Shown piece by piece: positions 24,561 through 31,932 of a stretch of DNA of 32,460 nt (positions are counted from its first letter, which is position 1; each line of letters begins with the position of its first letter). The stretch lies in assembly GCA_900544675.1 (NCBI GenBank), contig UQVZ01000037.1, positions 1 to 32,460 of the forward strand, read 5' to 3'. Origin of the DNA: an uncultured Bacteroides sp. (lineage in GTDB: Bacteria > Bacteroidota > Bacteroidia > Bacteroidales > Bacteroidaceae). Position numbers and translations under genes: made by a program. The notes under the pieces were generated by a model that made no database searches, was not told where the DNA came from, and saw only the letters and a list, made by a program, of their open reading frames with translations.

Positions 24561-24968
24561 ATGAACAACTATATCTACGAACTGAAAATGAAGGTGCGCG
24601 ACTACGAATGCGACCTGCAAGGCATCGTCAACAATGCCAATTACCAACATTACATCGAACATACTCGTCATGAATTTCTGTTGTCTACCGGTATCAGCTT
24701 TGCCGGGCTGCATGCGCAAGGCATCGACCCGGTAGTGGCACGGCTGACGATGGCTTTTAAGACACCTCTGAAAAGCGGCGACGAGTTTCTTTCCAAACTG
24801 TACCTGAAGAAGGAAGGCATCAAATACGTCTTCTACCAGGACATCTTCCGCCTGCCCGACATGAAAATAGTCATCAAGTCGACGGTGGAAACCGTGTGCG
24901 TCATCAACGGACGGCTTAGCGACAGCGAACTCTTCAATAACCTTTTCGCCCCCTACCTGAACCGATGA
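24561..24968 (+). CDS. acyl-CoA thioesterase (hot-dog fold, 4HBT/YbgC type)
   Basis: A 135-residue single hot-dog domain protein, probably hydrolysing acyl-CoA or acyl-ACP thioesters in the cytoplasm. RDYECDLQGIVNNANYQHYI fits the family motif, with Asp18 as the likely catalytic acid, and EHTRHEFL follows. Length is typical. The stop overlaps the dprA start by 4 bp (ATGA), so translation is coupled, although the functions are unrelated. Substrate chain length is unknown. Confidence 0.9.
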   Translation: MNNYIYELKMKVRDYECDLQGIVNNANYQHYIEHTRHEFLLSTGISFAGLHAQGIDPVVARLTMAFKTPLKSGDEFLSKLYLKKEGIKYVFYQDIFRLPDMKIVIKSTVETVCVINGRLSDSELFNNLFAPYLNR

Positions 24969-26077
24969 ACACACCAGAGACACTCTACCGGCTGGCGCTG
25001 ACCCAACTGCCCGGCATCGGCATCAACCATGCGCACAACCTGCTGCAGGCAGCGGGCAATGCCACCGTGCTCTTTACCCGCACCAAAGAGCTGCCCGACC
25101 TGCTGCCGCAAATCAATCCGAAACTGCTGCAGGCATTCAGCCATCCGGAAGTCATCCGCCGCTGCGAAGCCGAGCTGGCTTTTGCCGAGAAGAACCACAT
25201 CGCTTGCCTCACCGCCGAAGACACGGCTTATCCTTCCCGCTTGCGCGAATGCAACGACGCGCCGCTGGTGTTGTTCTATCGGGGCAACGCCGACCTGAAC
25301 AGCCGCCATGTCGTCAGCATGGTAGGTACACGCAACGCCACCGACTACGGCAAACAGCTCTGCGACCGCTTCGTGCGCGAGCTGAAAGAACTGATGCCCG
25401 ACGTACTGATTGTCAGCGGACTGGCATACGGCATCGACATCCACGCTCATCGGGCCGCCCTTCAGTACCGACTGGATACCGTAGGCGTGCTGGCTCACGG
25501 GCTGGACCGCATTTATCCCTACGTCCACCGCCATACCGCCGCCGCAATGATCGCACAAGGTGGACTGCTGACCGAATTCATGAGCGGCACGACGCCCGAC
25601 CGCCAGAACTTCATCAAGCGGAACCGGATAGTGGCAGGCATCAGTGACGCGACCATCGTCGTCGAGTCGGCCGCCAAGGGAGGTTCGCTGATTACCGCCG
25701 AAATAGCGGACAGTTACCACCGCGACTGCTTCGCTTTTCCGGGACGGATAGGCGACACCTATTCGGAAGGCTGCAACAACCTGATTTGTTCCAATCGTGC
25801 CGTCCTGCTGCAAAGCGCCGAAGAATTGGTAAAGGCCATGAACTGGAACCGTCCCAAGGAAGTGCCGTCCGCCATCCAGCGCCAATTGTTCCCCGAACTG
25901 AATGCCGAAGAAACGCAGGTCATACAGCTCATGCAGAAGCATCCCGAAGGTGTACAGGTCAACAACCTGGTCGTGGAAAGCAATATCCCCATTACCCGCA
26001 TGACCGGTATTCTGTTCGAACTGGAACTGAAAGGCCTCATCCGCAACTACGCCGGGGGAGTGTATAAGACAATCTAG
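24965..26077 (+). CDS. dprA: DNA-processing protein DprA
   Basis: A 370-residue DprA/Smf protein, which loads RecA on incoming single-stranded DNA during transformation. Residues 1-40 form a helix-hairpin-helix-like start. The Rossmann domain includes MVGTRNATDYGKQLCDR (119-135), VSGLAYGIDIHAHRAAL, and EFMSGTTPDRQNFIKRNRIVAGIS. A C-terminal winged-helix domain begins near 305. Length and motifs are normal. The gene is common in Bacteroidetes even without known competence. It is the second gene of a coupled pair with the thioesterase. Confidence 0.96.
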   Translation: MNTPETLYRLALTQLPGIGINHAHNLLQAAGNATVLFTRTKELPDLLPQINPKLLQAFSHPEVIRRCEAELAFAEKNHIACLTAEDTAYPSRLRECNDAPLVLFYRGNADLNSRHVVSMVGTRNATDYGKQLCDRFVRELKELMPDVLIVSGLAYGIDIHAHRAALQYRLDTVGVLAHGLDRIYPYVHRHTAAAMIAQGGLLTEFMSGTTPDRQNFIKRNRIVAGISDATIVVESAAKGGSLITAEIADSYHRDCFAFPGRIGDTYSEGCNNLICSNRAVLLQSAEELVKAMNWNRPKEVPSAIQRQLFPELNAEETQVIQLMQKHPEGVQVNNLVVESNIPITRMTGILFELELKGLIRNYAGGVYKTI

Positions 26078-26084
26078 AAAATGA

Positions 26085-26272
26085 AGAATGAAGAATTAAG
26101 AATTTTCACCACAGGTTTAATAATTTATTTCTCTGCGTCTCTGTGCCTCTGTGTGTGTTTGTTTTTTGAAACGCAGATTTCGCAGATTAACGCGGATTTT
26201 TTCATTCTTCATTCTTAATTCTTCATTCTTCATTTAATAAATCTAAGGTGAGATTCTTCATTCTTCATTTCA
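26085..26272. repeat. intergenic CATTCTT and CACAGATT/CTCTGTG filler
   Basis: GAAGAAT units (26087-26103) face inverted CATTCTT units (26201-26235, 7-nt period). Between them are TTTTCACCACAG, CTCTGCGTCTCTGTGCCTC and GAAACGCAGATTTCGCAG, then CGCGGATT. The order matches 2171-2330. A second CATTCTT patch occurs at 26252-26270. No gene is seen. Confidence 0.75.
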
Positions 26273-26278
26273 AAGCCT

Positions 26279-26286
26279 TATCTTTG
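26279..26286 (+). promoter_or_regulatory. -7 box for the thioredoxin-like lipoprotein gene
   Basis: TATCTTTG matches TAnnTTTG and lies 26 nt before the ATG at 26313. Transcription is predicted from about 26293. Confidence 0.55.
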
Positions 26287-26312
26287 CCGATAGCTTAAAA
26301 AACAAAACATCT

Positions 26313-27284
26313 ATGAAGAAATACGTATATTATTGCCTGATAGGAGCATGCTTCGGAGCCTTGGCGGCATGCAAGAACCCGCGCACACAAACGGCGGACA
26401 ACGGCAACACGACGGGACAGACGGCTCAAGCCGAAGCTCCAGCAGCCAAGACGCAATTTCCTTTCCCTTCCATTCCTTCGATGCTGACGCAGCCCGAAGA
26501 ACGGCGTGCCTTCCTGCTCGAACATTATTGGGATAACTTCAACTTTGCCGATACGTTGCTGCTTGCCAACCGTGACGTGACGGAACAAGGTTTTGTCAAT
26601 CACCTCTCCTTGCTGGCAGACGGACAAAGCTCACCGCAAGAAATCAGGGAAAGCATAAACGCTCTCTGTTCGTCTATGGAGCAGTATCCCCAAGCACGCA
26701 AGACATTCATGCGTCTTTTCGATGACTACCTGTACAATCCGAACTCGCCGCTCTACAACGAACAGTTGTACCTGATTTACTTGGAACGTATGCAGCAAAG
26801 CACGCAAGTGGACGAGGCGACCAAAAGCACATTGGCTTTCAAGCACAAACTAATCAGCCTCAACCTGCCGGGAACATCCGCTTCCGACTTTACCTATTAC
26901 CTGCCCGACGGACAGAAACATACGCTCAGGCAAACACCGGCAAAGAACGACCGTCTGCTGTTGGTATTCTACGACCCTGAATGCCCCGGTTGTCATGAAA
27001 TCATGCAGGACATGCTTCACGACGAGACCTTGGCAGATGCCGTAGCCGACGGACAGCTCACCGTATTGGCCATCTATACCGAAGGCAATCCCGAAGCATG
27101 GCGCAACGACTTGTCTAACCTTCCTTCCGACTGGATTATCGGCACTGACCACGAAGCCATCAAGCTAAAAGCGCTTTACGACCTGAAAGCCATGCCTTCG
27201 CTCTACCTGCTCGACGGAAACAAGAAAGTGCTGCTGAAGGATGCGCCCTACGCCCGTATCCGTGCGGCATTGCAATTGCATTAA
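26313..27284 (+). CDS. DUF5106-type lipoprotein with thioredoxin-like (TlpA) domain
   Basis: A 323-residue lipoprotein. The signal peptide ends in the lipobox LAAC with Cys20. A low-complexity linker (about 25-45) precedes a helical domain of the DUF5106 type. The C-terminal third is a thioredoxin fold with active-site CPGC (FYDPECPGCHEIM) and the cis-Pro segment AMPSLYLLD. It is likely anchored to a periplasm-facing membrane leaflet and acts in thiol-disulfide exchange. Similar lipoproteins are numerous in Bacteroides; the partner is unknown. It has its own promoter and a weak hairpin after the stop codon. Confidence 0.88.
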   Translation: MKKYVYYCLIGACFGALAACKNPRTQTADNGNTTGQTAQAEAPAAKTQFPFPSIPSMLTQPEERRAFLLEHYWDNFNFADTLLLANRDVTEQGFVNHLSLLADGQSSPQEIRESINALCSSMEQYPQARKTFMRLFDDYLYNPNSPLYNEQLYLIYLERMQQSTQVDEATKSTLAFKHKLISLNLPGTSASDFTYYLPDGQKHTLRQTPAKNDRLLLVFYDPECPGCHEIMQDMLHDETLADAVADGQLTVLAIYTEGNPEAWRNDLSNLPSDWIIGTDHEAIKLKALYDLKAMPSLYLLDGNKKVLLKDAPYARIRAALQLH

Positions 27285-27295
27285 AAAGTTATGCG

Positions 27296-27325
27296 ACTTT
27301 GAATGCAAGAATAGCAAAGTTTTTT
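27296..27325 (+). terminator. weak rho-independent terminator after the lipoprotein gene
   Basis: ACTTTG (27296-27301) pairs with CAAAGT (27315-27320), followed by a T-run (27320-27325). The stem is short and AT-rich. Confidence 0.45.
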
Positions 27326-27434
27326 AAGTAGAATATCTAAAAGGACAAGAAAATTTTACAAGTATTGAATGGAAATCACACTCACATACTCTTCTTTTTG
27401 CTAAAGAATAGAATCGAATTGCTCAATTAAAACA

Positions 27435-27500
27435 TAAAAAATGGGAGAACGCTTTCTCCCAACCTTGTTAACCTTAAATCTAATACTATGAAAAAAATCA
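27435..27500 (-). ncRNA. candidate free-standing small RNA (about 66 nt)
   Basis: A promoter and a strong intrinsic terminator bracket a short non-coding stretch on the minus strand. The -7 box TACCTTTG is at 27513-27506, with TTG at 27536-27534 exactly 20 nt upstream. The transcript would start near 27500 and end with the stem TGGGAGAA (27461-27454)/TTCTCCCA (27449-27442), loop AGCG, followed by six T. The RNA has no ORF of note; its 5' part is U-rich (UGAUUUUUUUC) and its middle contains AAGGUUAACAAGGUU. I cannot assign it to a known family without a search. Targets are unknown. Confidence 0.6.
27436..27461 (-). terminator. intrinsic terminator of the candidate small RNA
   Basis: An 8-bp perfect stem (27461-27454 with 27449-27442), a 4-nt loop and six T on the minus strand. 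On the plus strand no T-run follows, so the orientation is clear. Confidence 0.7.
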
Positions 27501-27505
27501 CGTTG

Positions 27506-27536
27506 CAAAGGTAGGAATTTACACGGGATTTGACAA
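27506..27536 (-). promoter_or_regulatory. promoter of the candidate small RNA
   Basis: TTG (27536-27534), a 20-nt spacer and TACCTTTG (27513-27506) form a near-ideal Bacteroidetes promoter with the same spacing as the frdC promoter. Confidence 0.6.
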
Positions 27537-27582
27537 CAGTGTGCAAGGATATTACAAATAGTTTAAAATTCTTTTGCAAATA

Positions 27583-27776
27583 TGCTAGGGGACTAGAAGA
27601 CTAGAGACTAGATGACTAGGTTTTAGATACATTCGCAAAACTATTTTCAACCTAGTTCCTAGTTACATAGTCAACTAGTTTCCTAAAAAAATAAGTACCA
27701 GGTGACTAGGGCTTAGATTTACTAAAACTATCTAAAACCTAGTACCTGGTACCTAGTTCCTAGTTACCTAAAAATA
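27583..27776. repeat. CTAGG-type double hairpin after frdB
   Basis: Degenerate ACTAGG units of 7-8 nt form two consecutive hairpins (about 27583-27680 and 27691-27770). Each loop holds a version of the core with an AAACTA/TAGTTT segment also found at 24411-24455. The region begins directly after the frdB stop codon on the minus strand and may serve as its transcription terminator. The stretch 27326-27582 otherwise holds only the small RNA. Confidence 0.8.
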
Positions 27777-28532
27777 TCAGTCTTTCAGTTTCGCTTTGAT
27801 GAAGTCGCGGTTCAGGCGGGCAATGTTGCTGATAGAAACGTTCTTCGGGCATTCAGCTTCACAAGCACGTGTATTGGTACAGTTACCGAATCCCAGTTCG
27901 TCCATCTTGGCAAGCATGGCCTTTGCACGGCGAAGCGCTTCGGGCTTACCTTGCGGCAACAGATTCAACTGACTTACCTTGGCAGATACGAACAGCATAG
28001 CCGAACCGTTCTTACAAGCTGCCACGCAGGCACCGCAACCGATACATGTAGCGGCATCCATCGCTTCGTCTGCCACCTGCTTCGGAATCAGGATAGCATT
28101 AGCATCCTGCGGAGCACCGGTACGTACGCTAATGTAACCGCCTGCCTGCATAATCTTATCGTAAGCCGAACGGTCTACCATCAAGTCTTTGATAACCGGG
28201 AAGCCAGCCGAACGCCACGGTTCAACCGTAATCACATCACCGTCATTGAAGCGGCGCATATAGAGCTGGCAGGTAGTGGCACCTGTAGCAGGTCCGTGCG
28301 GATGACCGTTGATATACAAAGAACACATACCGCAGATACCTTCACGGCAGTCATGGTCGAACACGATCGGTTCTTTACCTTCTTCAATCAGCTGTTCGTT
28401 CAAGATATCCAGCATTTCCAGGAACGAAGTATCGCCCGGGATATCTTTCATCTGGAATGTATCGAAATGACCTCTTTCCTTAGGTCCGTTCTGACGCCAA
28501 ATTTTCAGCGTAAATGATATATTTTTGTCCAT
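27777..28532 (-). CDS. frdB: fumarate reductase/succinate dehydrogenase iron-sulfur subunit
   Basis: A 251-residue subunit that passes electrons between the flavoprotein and the membrane cytochrome. The [2Fe-2S] ligands are C62, C67, C70 and C88 (DCREGICGMC; TTCQL). The C-terminal half has CIGCGACVAACKNG and CTNTRACEAECPKN for the [4Fe-4S] and [3Fe-4S] centres. I start at 28532 (MDKNISFTLKIW); the longer frame is encoded in the repeat. It is the last gene of frdC-frdA-frdB. Unusually, a 415-nt stretch carrying a four-helix-bundle gene separates it from frdA's own trailing repeat. In anaerobic gut Bacteroides the complex acts mainly as fumarate reductase. Confidence 0.96.
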   Translation of the reverse strand: MDKNISFTLKIWRQNGPKERGHFDTFQMKDIPGDTSFLEMLDILNEQLIEEGKEPIVFDHDCREGICGMCSLYINGHPHGPATGATTCQLYMRRFNDGDVITVEPWRSAGFPVIKDLMVDRSAYDKIMQAGGYISVRTGAPQDANAILIPKQVADEAMDAATCIGCGACVAACKNGSAMLFVSAKVSQLNLLPQGKPEALRRAKAMLAKMDELGFGNCTNTRACEAECPKNVSISNIARLNRDFIKAKLKD

Positions 28533-28549
28533 ATGATTTTTTGTTTTTA

Positions 28550-28590
28550 AAGGTGACAAGTTGACAAGGTATCAGTTGACAAGGCTTTTA
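28550..28590. repeat. GACAAG-type repeat, left arm flanking the four-helix-bundle gene
   Basis: Units GGTGACAAGTTGACAAGGTA and CAGTTGACAAGGCTTTTA, period about 8 nt. The innermost 16 bp, GTTGACAAGGCTTTTA (28575-28590), are the exact inverted match of 28956-28971. Confidence 0.85.
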
Positions 28591-28616
28591 ATTGAGATAC
28601 CCAATCCGTTTAGTAA

Positions 28617-28949
28617 TCAAAGAAGAAAGATCCGGATAATTTCCGAATCCGCACTGCTTAATTCTTCAAAATCATCATCTGTCAGATAATGTATATTATG
28701 ACAGATAATCAATTGTGTTTCCACTTCCGATGCTGACCCTAAAGCTATATATAAGAAATGAAGCAATTCTTTATCATGTCCTCTGCCAAAGCCTTCCGCG
28801 ATATTGGACGGAATAGAAACGGCAGCCCGACGTATCTGAGAAGTGATTCCATATATCTCTTCTTTAGGGAACGACTGCGTAATCTCATATAAATGCTGTA
28901 CAAACGCAATAGCCTTTTGCCAAACAATTAAATCCTTATGATTACGCAT
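28617..28949 (-). CDS. four-helix bundle protein (S23/avd-type), C-terminus frameshifted
   Basis: A 110-residue member of the S23/TIGR02436 family (HKDLIVWQKAIAFVQHLYEI; YGITSQIRRAAVSIPSNIAEG; LHFLYIALGSASEVETQL). Relatives are encoded by intervening sequences inside 23S rRNA helices, and Avd of diversity-generating retroelements has the same fold. The Met at 28949 is the family start; the upstream frame uses TTG in the repeat. The C-terminus reads SEIIRIFLL then stop. Restoring one base after CGG AT gives SEIIRMLSSLITKRIGYLN, ending at a TAA at 28590-28588, and the normal length of about 120 residues. So the gene appears truncated by a one-base deletion. It lies between frdA and frdB, within inverted GACAAG repeat arms. 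Confidence 0.85.
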   Translation of the reverse strand: MRNHKDLIVWQKAIAFVQHLYEITQSFPKEEIYGITSQIRRAAVSIPSNIAEGFGRGHDKELLHFLYIALGSASEVETQLIICHNIHYLTDDDFEELSSADSEIIRIFLL

Positions 28950-28955
28950 AACATC

Positions 28956-28996
28956 TAAAAGCCTTGTCAACTTGTCAACTTGTTAACTTGTCAACT
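28956..28996. repeat. GACAAG-type repeat, right arm flanking the four-helix-bundle gene
   Basis: TAAAAGCCTTGTCAAC (28956-28971) is the exact inverse of the left arm's inner end. It continues as an 8-nt-period run of CTTGTCAA units (CTTGTTAA once) up to the frdA end. Confidence 0.85.
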
Positions 28997-29000
28997 ACAT

Positions 29001-30983
29001 TTATGATTTATAGTTTCTAGTCTGAACTTTAATTGCTTCGTAAACCAGCGGTTCTTTGTGGAGGACAGGAGCTTTGTCGTCTGAGCCCTGATATTCCCAG
29101 CAAGAAACGTAGAAGTAGTTTGCGTCATCACGTTTGGCTTCGCCTTCCTCAGTCTGGTATTCTTCACGGAAGTGACCACCGCAAGACTCGTTACGGTTCA
29201 AGGCATCGTAAGCAATCAATTCGCCCATGGTGATAAAGTCGTTCAAGCGGATAGCCTTATCCAACTCTACGTTCATGCCTTCTTTCTTGCCCGGGATGAA
29301 CAGGTTGGTTTCGAATTCCTTGCGGATTTCTTTCAGCTTCGTCAAAGCGGTCTTCAAGCCAGCTTCTGTACGACCCATACCTACATATTCCCACATGATG
29401 TGACCCAATTCCTTGTGGATAGAGTCTACCGAACGTTTGCCGTGGATACCCATCAGATGGTCAATCTTAGCCATTACGCCCTTTTCGGCTTCTTCGAACT
29501 CGGGAAGATCGGTAGAGAAGCGGGGAACGGTAATCTGGTCTGCCAGATAGTTCTGGATAGTGTAAGGCAATACGAAGTAACCGTCTGCCAAACCTTGCAT
29601 CAGAGCGGAAGCACCCAAACGGTTAGCACCGTGGTCGGAGAAGTTACATTCGCCGATAGCGAACAGACCTTTGATGGTAGTCTGCAATTCGTAGTCAACC
29701 CAGATACCACCCATCGTATAGTGGATAGCCGGATAAATCATCATCGGATTATAGTATTTCACGCCATTGATTTCGTTGCCCAGTTCGCCCGGGTTCACGT
29801 CGGTGATTTCTTCGTACATATCGAAGAGGTTGCCGTAACGCTGACGGACTACATCCAAGCCCAGACGCTCGATACATTCAGAGAAGTCAAGGTAAACAGC
29901 CAGACCGGTATTGTTTACACCGAAACCATGGTCGCAACGTTCCTTAGCAGCACGCGAAGCAACGTCACGCGGGACCAAGTTACCGAATGCCGGATAACGG
30001 CGTTCCAAGTAATAGTCACGTTCTTCTTCCGGAATATCGGTCGGTTTCTTTGTACCTGCCTGCAAAGCTTTCGCGTCTTCCAGTTTCTTCGGCACCCAGA
30101 TACGGCCATCGTTACGCAAAGACTCAGACATCAAAGTCAGCTTAGACTGCTTGTCACCGTGTACGGGGATACAAGTGGGGTGAATCTGTACATAAGCGGG
30201 GTTAGCAAAGAAAGCACCTTTACGATAGCAAGACATAGCTGCCGAGCAGTTGCATGCCATAGCGTTGGTAGACAGGAAGTAAGTATTGCCATAACCACCG
30301 GTAGCGATTACCACGGCATGAGCAGCAAAGCGTTCCAGCTTGCCAGTCACCAGGTTCTTGGCAATAATACCACGGGCACGACCGTCGATGATAACCACGT
30401 CTTCCATTTCGTAACGGGTGTACAGTTTCACTGTTCCGGCACCTACCTGACGGCTCAATGCAGAGTATGCACCCAGCAAGAGCTGCTGACCGGTCTGACC
30501 TTTAGCATAGAAAGTACGAGATACCTGTGCACCACCGAATGAACGGTTAGCCAACAGGCCTCCGTATTCGCGAGCGAAAGGAACACCCTGCGCTACACAT
30601 TGGTCGATGATATTGTTTGATACTTCAGCCAGACGATATACGTTAGCTTCGCGGGCACGGTAGTCACCACCTTTTACTGTATCATAGAACAGACGATAAA
30701 CAGAGTCGCCGTCGTTCTGATAATTCTTGGCAGCGTTGATACCACCTTGTGCAGCGATAGAGTGTGCACGGCGAGGAGAATCCTGGATACAGAAGTTAAA
30801 CACACGGAATCCCATTTCGCCCAAAGAAGCGGCAGCAGAAGCACCTGCCAAACCGGTTCCTACCACGATGATATCCAAACGACGCTTGTTGGCGGGGTTC
30901 ACCAGTTTCTGGTGAGCTTTATAGTTGGTCCATTTCTCAGCTATCGGACCTTCAGGAATTTTAGAATCGAGTATATTAGCCAT
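29001..30983 (-). CDS. frdA: fumarate reductase/succinate dehydrogenase flavoprotein subunit
   Basis: A 660-residue catalytic subunit that interconverts fumarate and succinate. The FAD-binding loop is VVGTGLAGASAAASLGEMGF (40-59). His74 in RRAHSIAAQGG is the covalent FAD site. QIHPTCIP and DHGANRLGASALMQGLADGY are substrate and FAD-binding segments. The length fits the B-type enzymes of epsilonproteobacteria and Bacteroidetes. It is the second gene of the operon, after frdC, with a GACAAG-type hairpin in the gap. Downstream it is separated from frdB by the four-helix-bundle gene. Confidence 0.97.
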   Translation of the reverse strand: MANILDSKIPEGPIAEKWTNYKAHQKLVNPANKRRLDIIVVGTGLAGASAAASLGEMGFRVFNFCIQDSPRRAHSIAAQGGINAAKNYQNDGDSVYRLFYDTVKGGDYRAREANVYRLAEVSNNIIDQCVAQGVPFAREYGGLLANRSFGGAQVSRTFYAKGQTGQQLLLGAYSALSRQVGAGTVKLYTRYEMEDVVIIDGRARGIIAKNLVTGKLERFAAHAVVIATGGYGNTYFLSTNAMACNCSAAMSCYRKGAFFANPAYVQIHPTCIPVHGDKQSKLTLMSESLRNDGRIWVPKKLEDAKALQAGTKKPTDIPEEERDYYLERRYPAFGNLVPRDVASRAAKERCDHGFGVNNTGLAVYLDFSECIERLGLDVVRQRYGNLFDMYEEITDVNPGELGNEINGVKYYNPMMIYPAIHYTMGGIWVDYELQTTIKGLFAIGECNFSDHGANRLGASALMQGLADGYFVLPYTIQNYLADQITVPRFSTDLPEFEEAEKGVMAKIDHLMGIHGKRSVDSIHKELGHIMWEYVGMGRTEAGLKTALTKLKEIRKEFETNLFIPGKKEGMNVELDKAIRLNDFITMGELIAYDALNRNESCGGHFREEYQTEEGEAKRDDANYFYVSCWEYQGSDDKAPVLHKEPLVYEAIKVQTRNYKS

Positions 30984-31000
30984 AATTGTTTTCTTTTTTT

Positions 31001-31093
31001 AGTTGACAAGGTTTCAGGTTGCAGTCGACAAGGTTACACTATTTATCTATGCTAAAAACCTTGTTAACTTGTCAACTTGTTAACTTGTCACCT
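31001..31093. repeat. intercistronic GACAAG-type hairpin between frdC and frdA
   Basis: The left arm (31001-31034) pairs imperfectly with the right arm CCTTGTTAACTTGTCAAC... (31058-31093) around an unrelated loop of about 24 nt. It fills the whole gap from the frdC stop codon to within about 20 nt of the frdA ATG. Confidence 0.8.
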
Positions 31094-31768
31094 TTAGAAT
31101 AAATTCTTTACAAAAAATACTACCGCTACCAGCATGAAGCCCAGTACGATAATTGTAGAATAAATGTTAGAGATGCATTTCCAACGGTTAATCCAGATGG
31201 TGTTGTTCCATCCCAGTGTCTGCATCGCACTCCAGAAACCATGAGTCAGGTGGAACCACAAAGCGCACAGCCAAACGATGTACAGGACGAAGAATACCGG
31301 ATTAGAGAAAGTCTGCTCGATGTAACCGTAACCATCGGTTGCTTCCAGACCGCCCATCATCGGGTTGCCAATCAGTTCGGCAAACATCATGTTGTACCAG
31401 AAGTTGAACAGGTGCAACAGCAAGCCCAGGATGACAATCACACCCAAAGCCAACATGTTCTGAGAAGCCCATTCTACTGTTTTAGGCTTCACACTCACAG
31501 CGTAACGTTCGTTACCACGTGCGGCACGGTTCAACATCGTCAGCCAGAAAGCATAAACGATGTGAATTACAAACAAGGCAGCTAACGCTAACGTACCTAT
31601 CAAAGCGTACCAGTTAGTACCCAAGAATTCACATACTGTGTTATAACCTTCCGCCGAAAACAGTGCAACAAGGTTCATCAACATGTGAAATGTAAGAAAC
31701 AGGACAAGGGCGATACCAGTAACGCTCATCACCACTTTCCTTCCAATAGATGAATTACTTAACCACAT
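31094..31768 (-). CDS. frdC: fumarate reductase/succinate dehydrogenase cytochrome b subunit
   Basis: A 224-residue membrane anchor of the B-type (Sdh_cyt b558/TIGR02046) family with five hydrophobic segments. His residues in TFHMLMN, VIHIVYAFW, LLHLFNFWYN and HLTHGFWSAMQ are candidates for axial ligands of two b hemes. It links FrdAB to the menaquinone pool. It is the first gene of frdC-frdA-frdB, with a well-formed promoter upstream. Confidence 0.95.
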   Translation of the reverse strand: MWLSNSSIGRKVVMSVTGIALVLFLTFHMLMNLVALFSAEGYNTVCEFLGTNWYALIGTLALAALFVIHIVYAFWLTMLNRAARGNERYAVSVKPKTVEWASQNMLALGVIVILGLLLHLFNFWYNMMFAELIGNPMMGGLEATDGYGYIEQTFSNPVFFVLYIVWLCALWFHLTHGFWSAMQTLGWNNTIWINRWKCISNIYSTIIVLGFMLVAVVFFVKNLF

Positions 31769-31837
31769 AAATGATTGAATTTAAATTATTTAATTGTTAG
31801 AACTAAAATATCCTCCTGTACGGTTTGTTACATGATG

Positions 31838-31868
31838 CAAAATTAGAAGTTTTATTGAGATAACACAA
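31838..31868 (-). promoter_or_regulatory. promoter of the frdCAB operon
   Basis: On the minus strand TTG (31868-31866), a 20-nt spacer and TAATTTTG (31845-31838) fit the Bacteroidetes consensus. Transcription should start near 31830, leaving a leader of about 60 nt before the frdC ATG. Confidence 0.65.
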
Positions 31869-31932
31869 GAATTACGGAAATAAATCTTTAAATTAAAGCA
31901 GATTAATGCGCATTTTTTTCAAAAAGAATTTC

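Noticed and set aside
27488..27514. Leader peptide MKKITLQR on the plus strand
   Set aside because: The same bases hold a complete minus-strand promoter, and the adjacent stem has its T-run only on the minus strand, so a small RNA explains the region better. No gene follows the peptide on the plus strand.
28950..28970. TTG start for the four-helix-bundle gene
   Set aside because: The extension lies in the GACAAG repeat arm and would add MTRLLDV, while MRNHKDLIVWQKA is the family start with an ATG.
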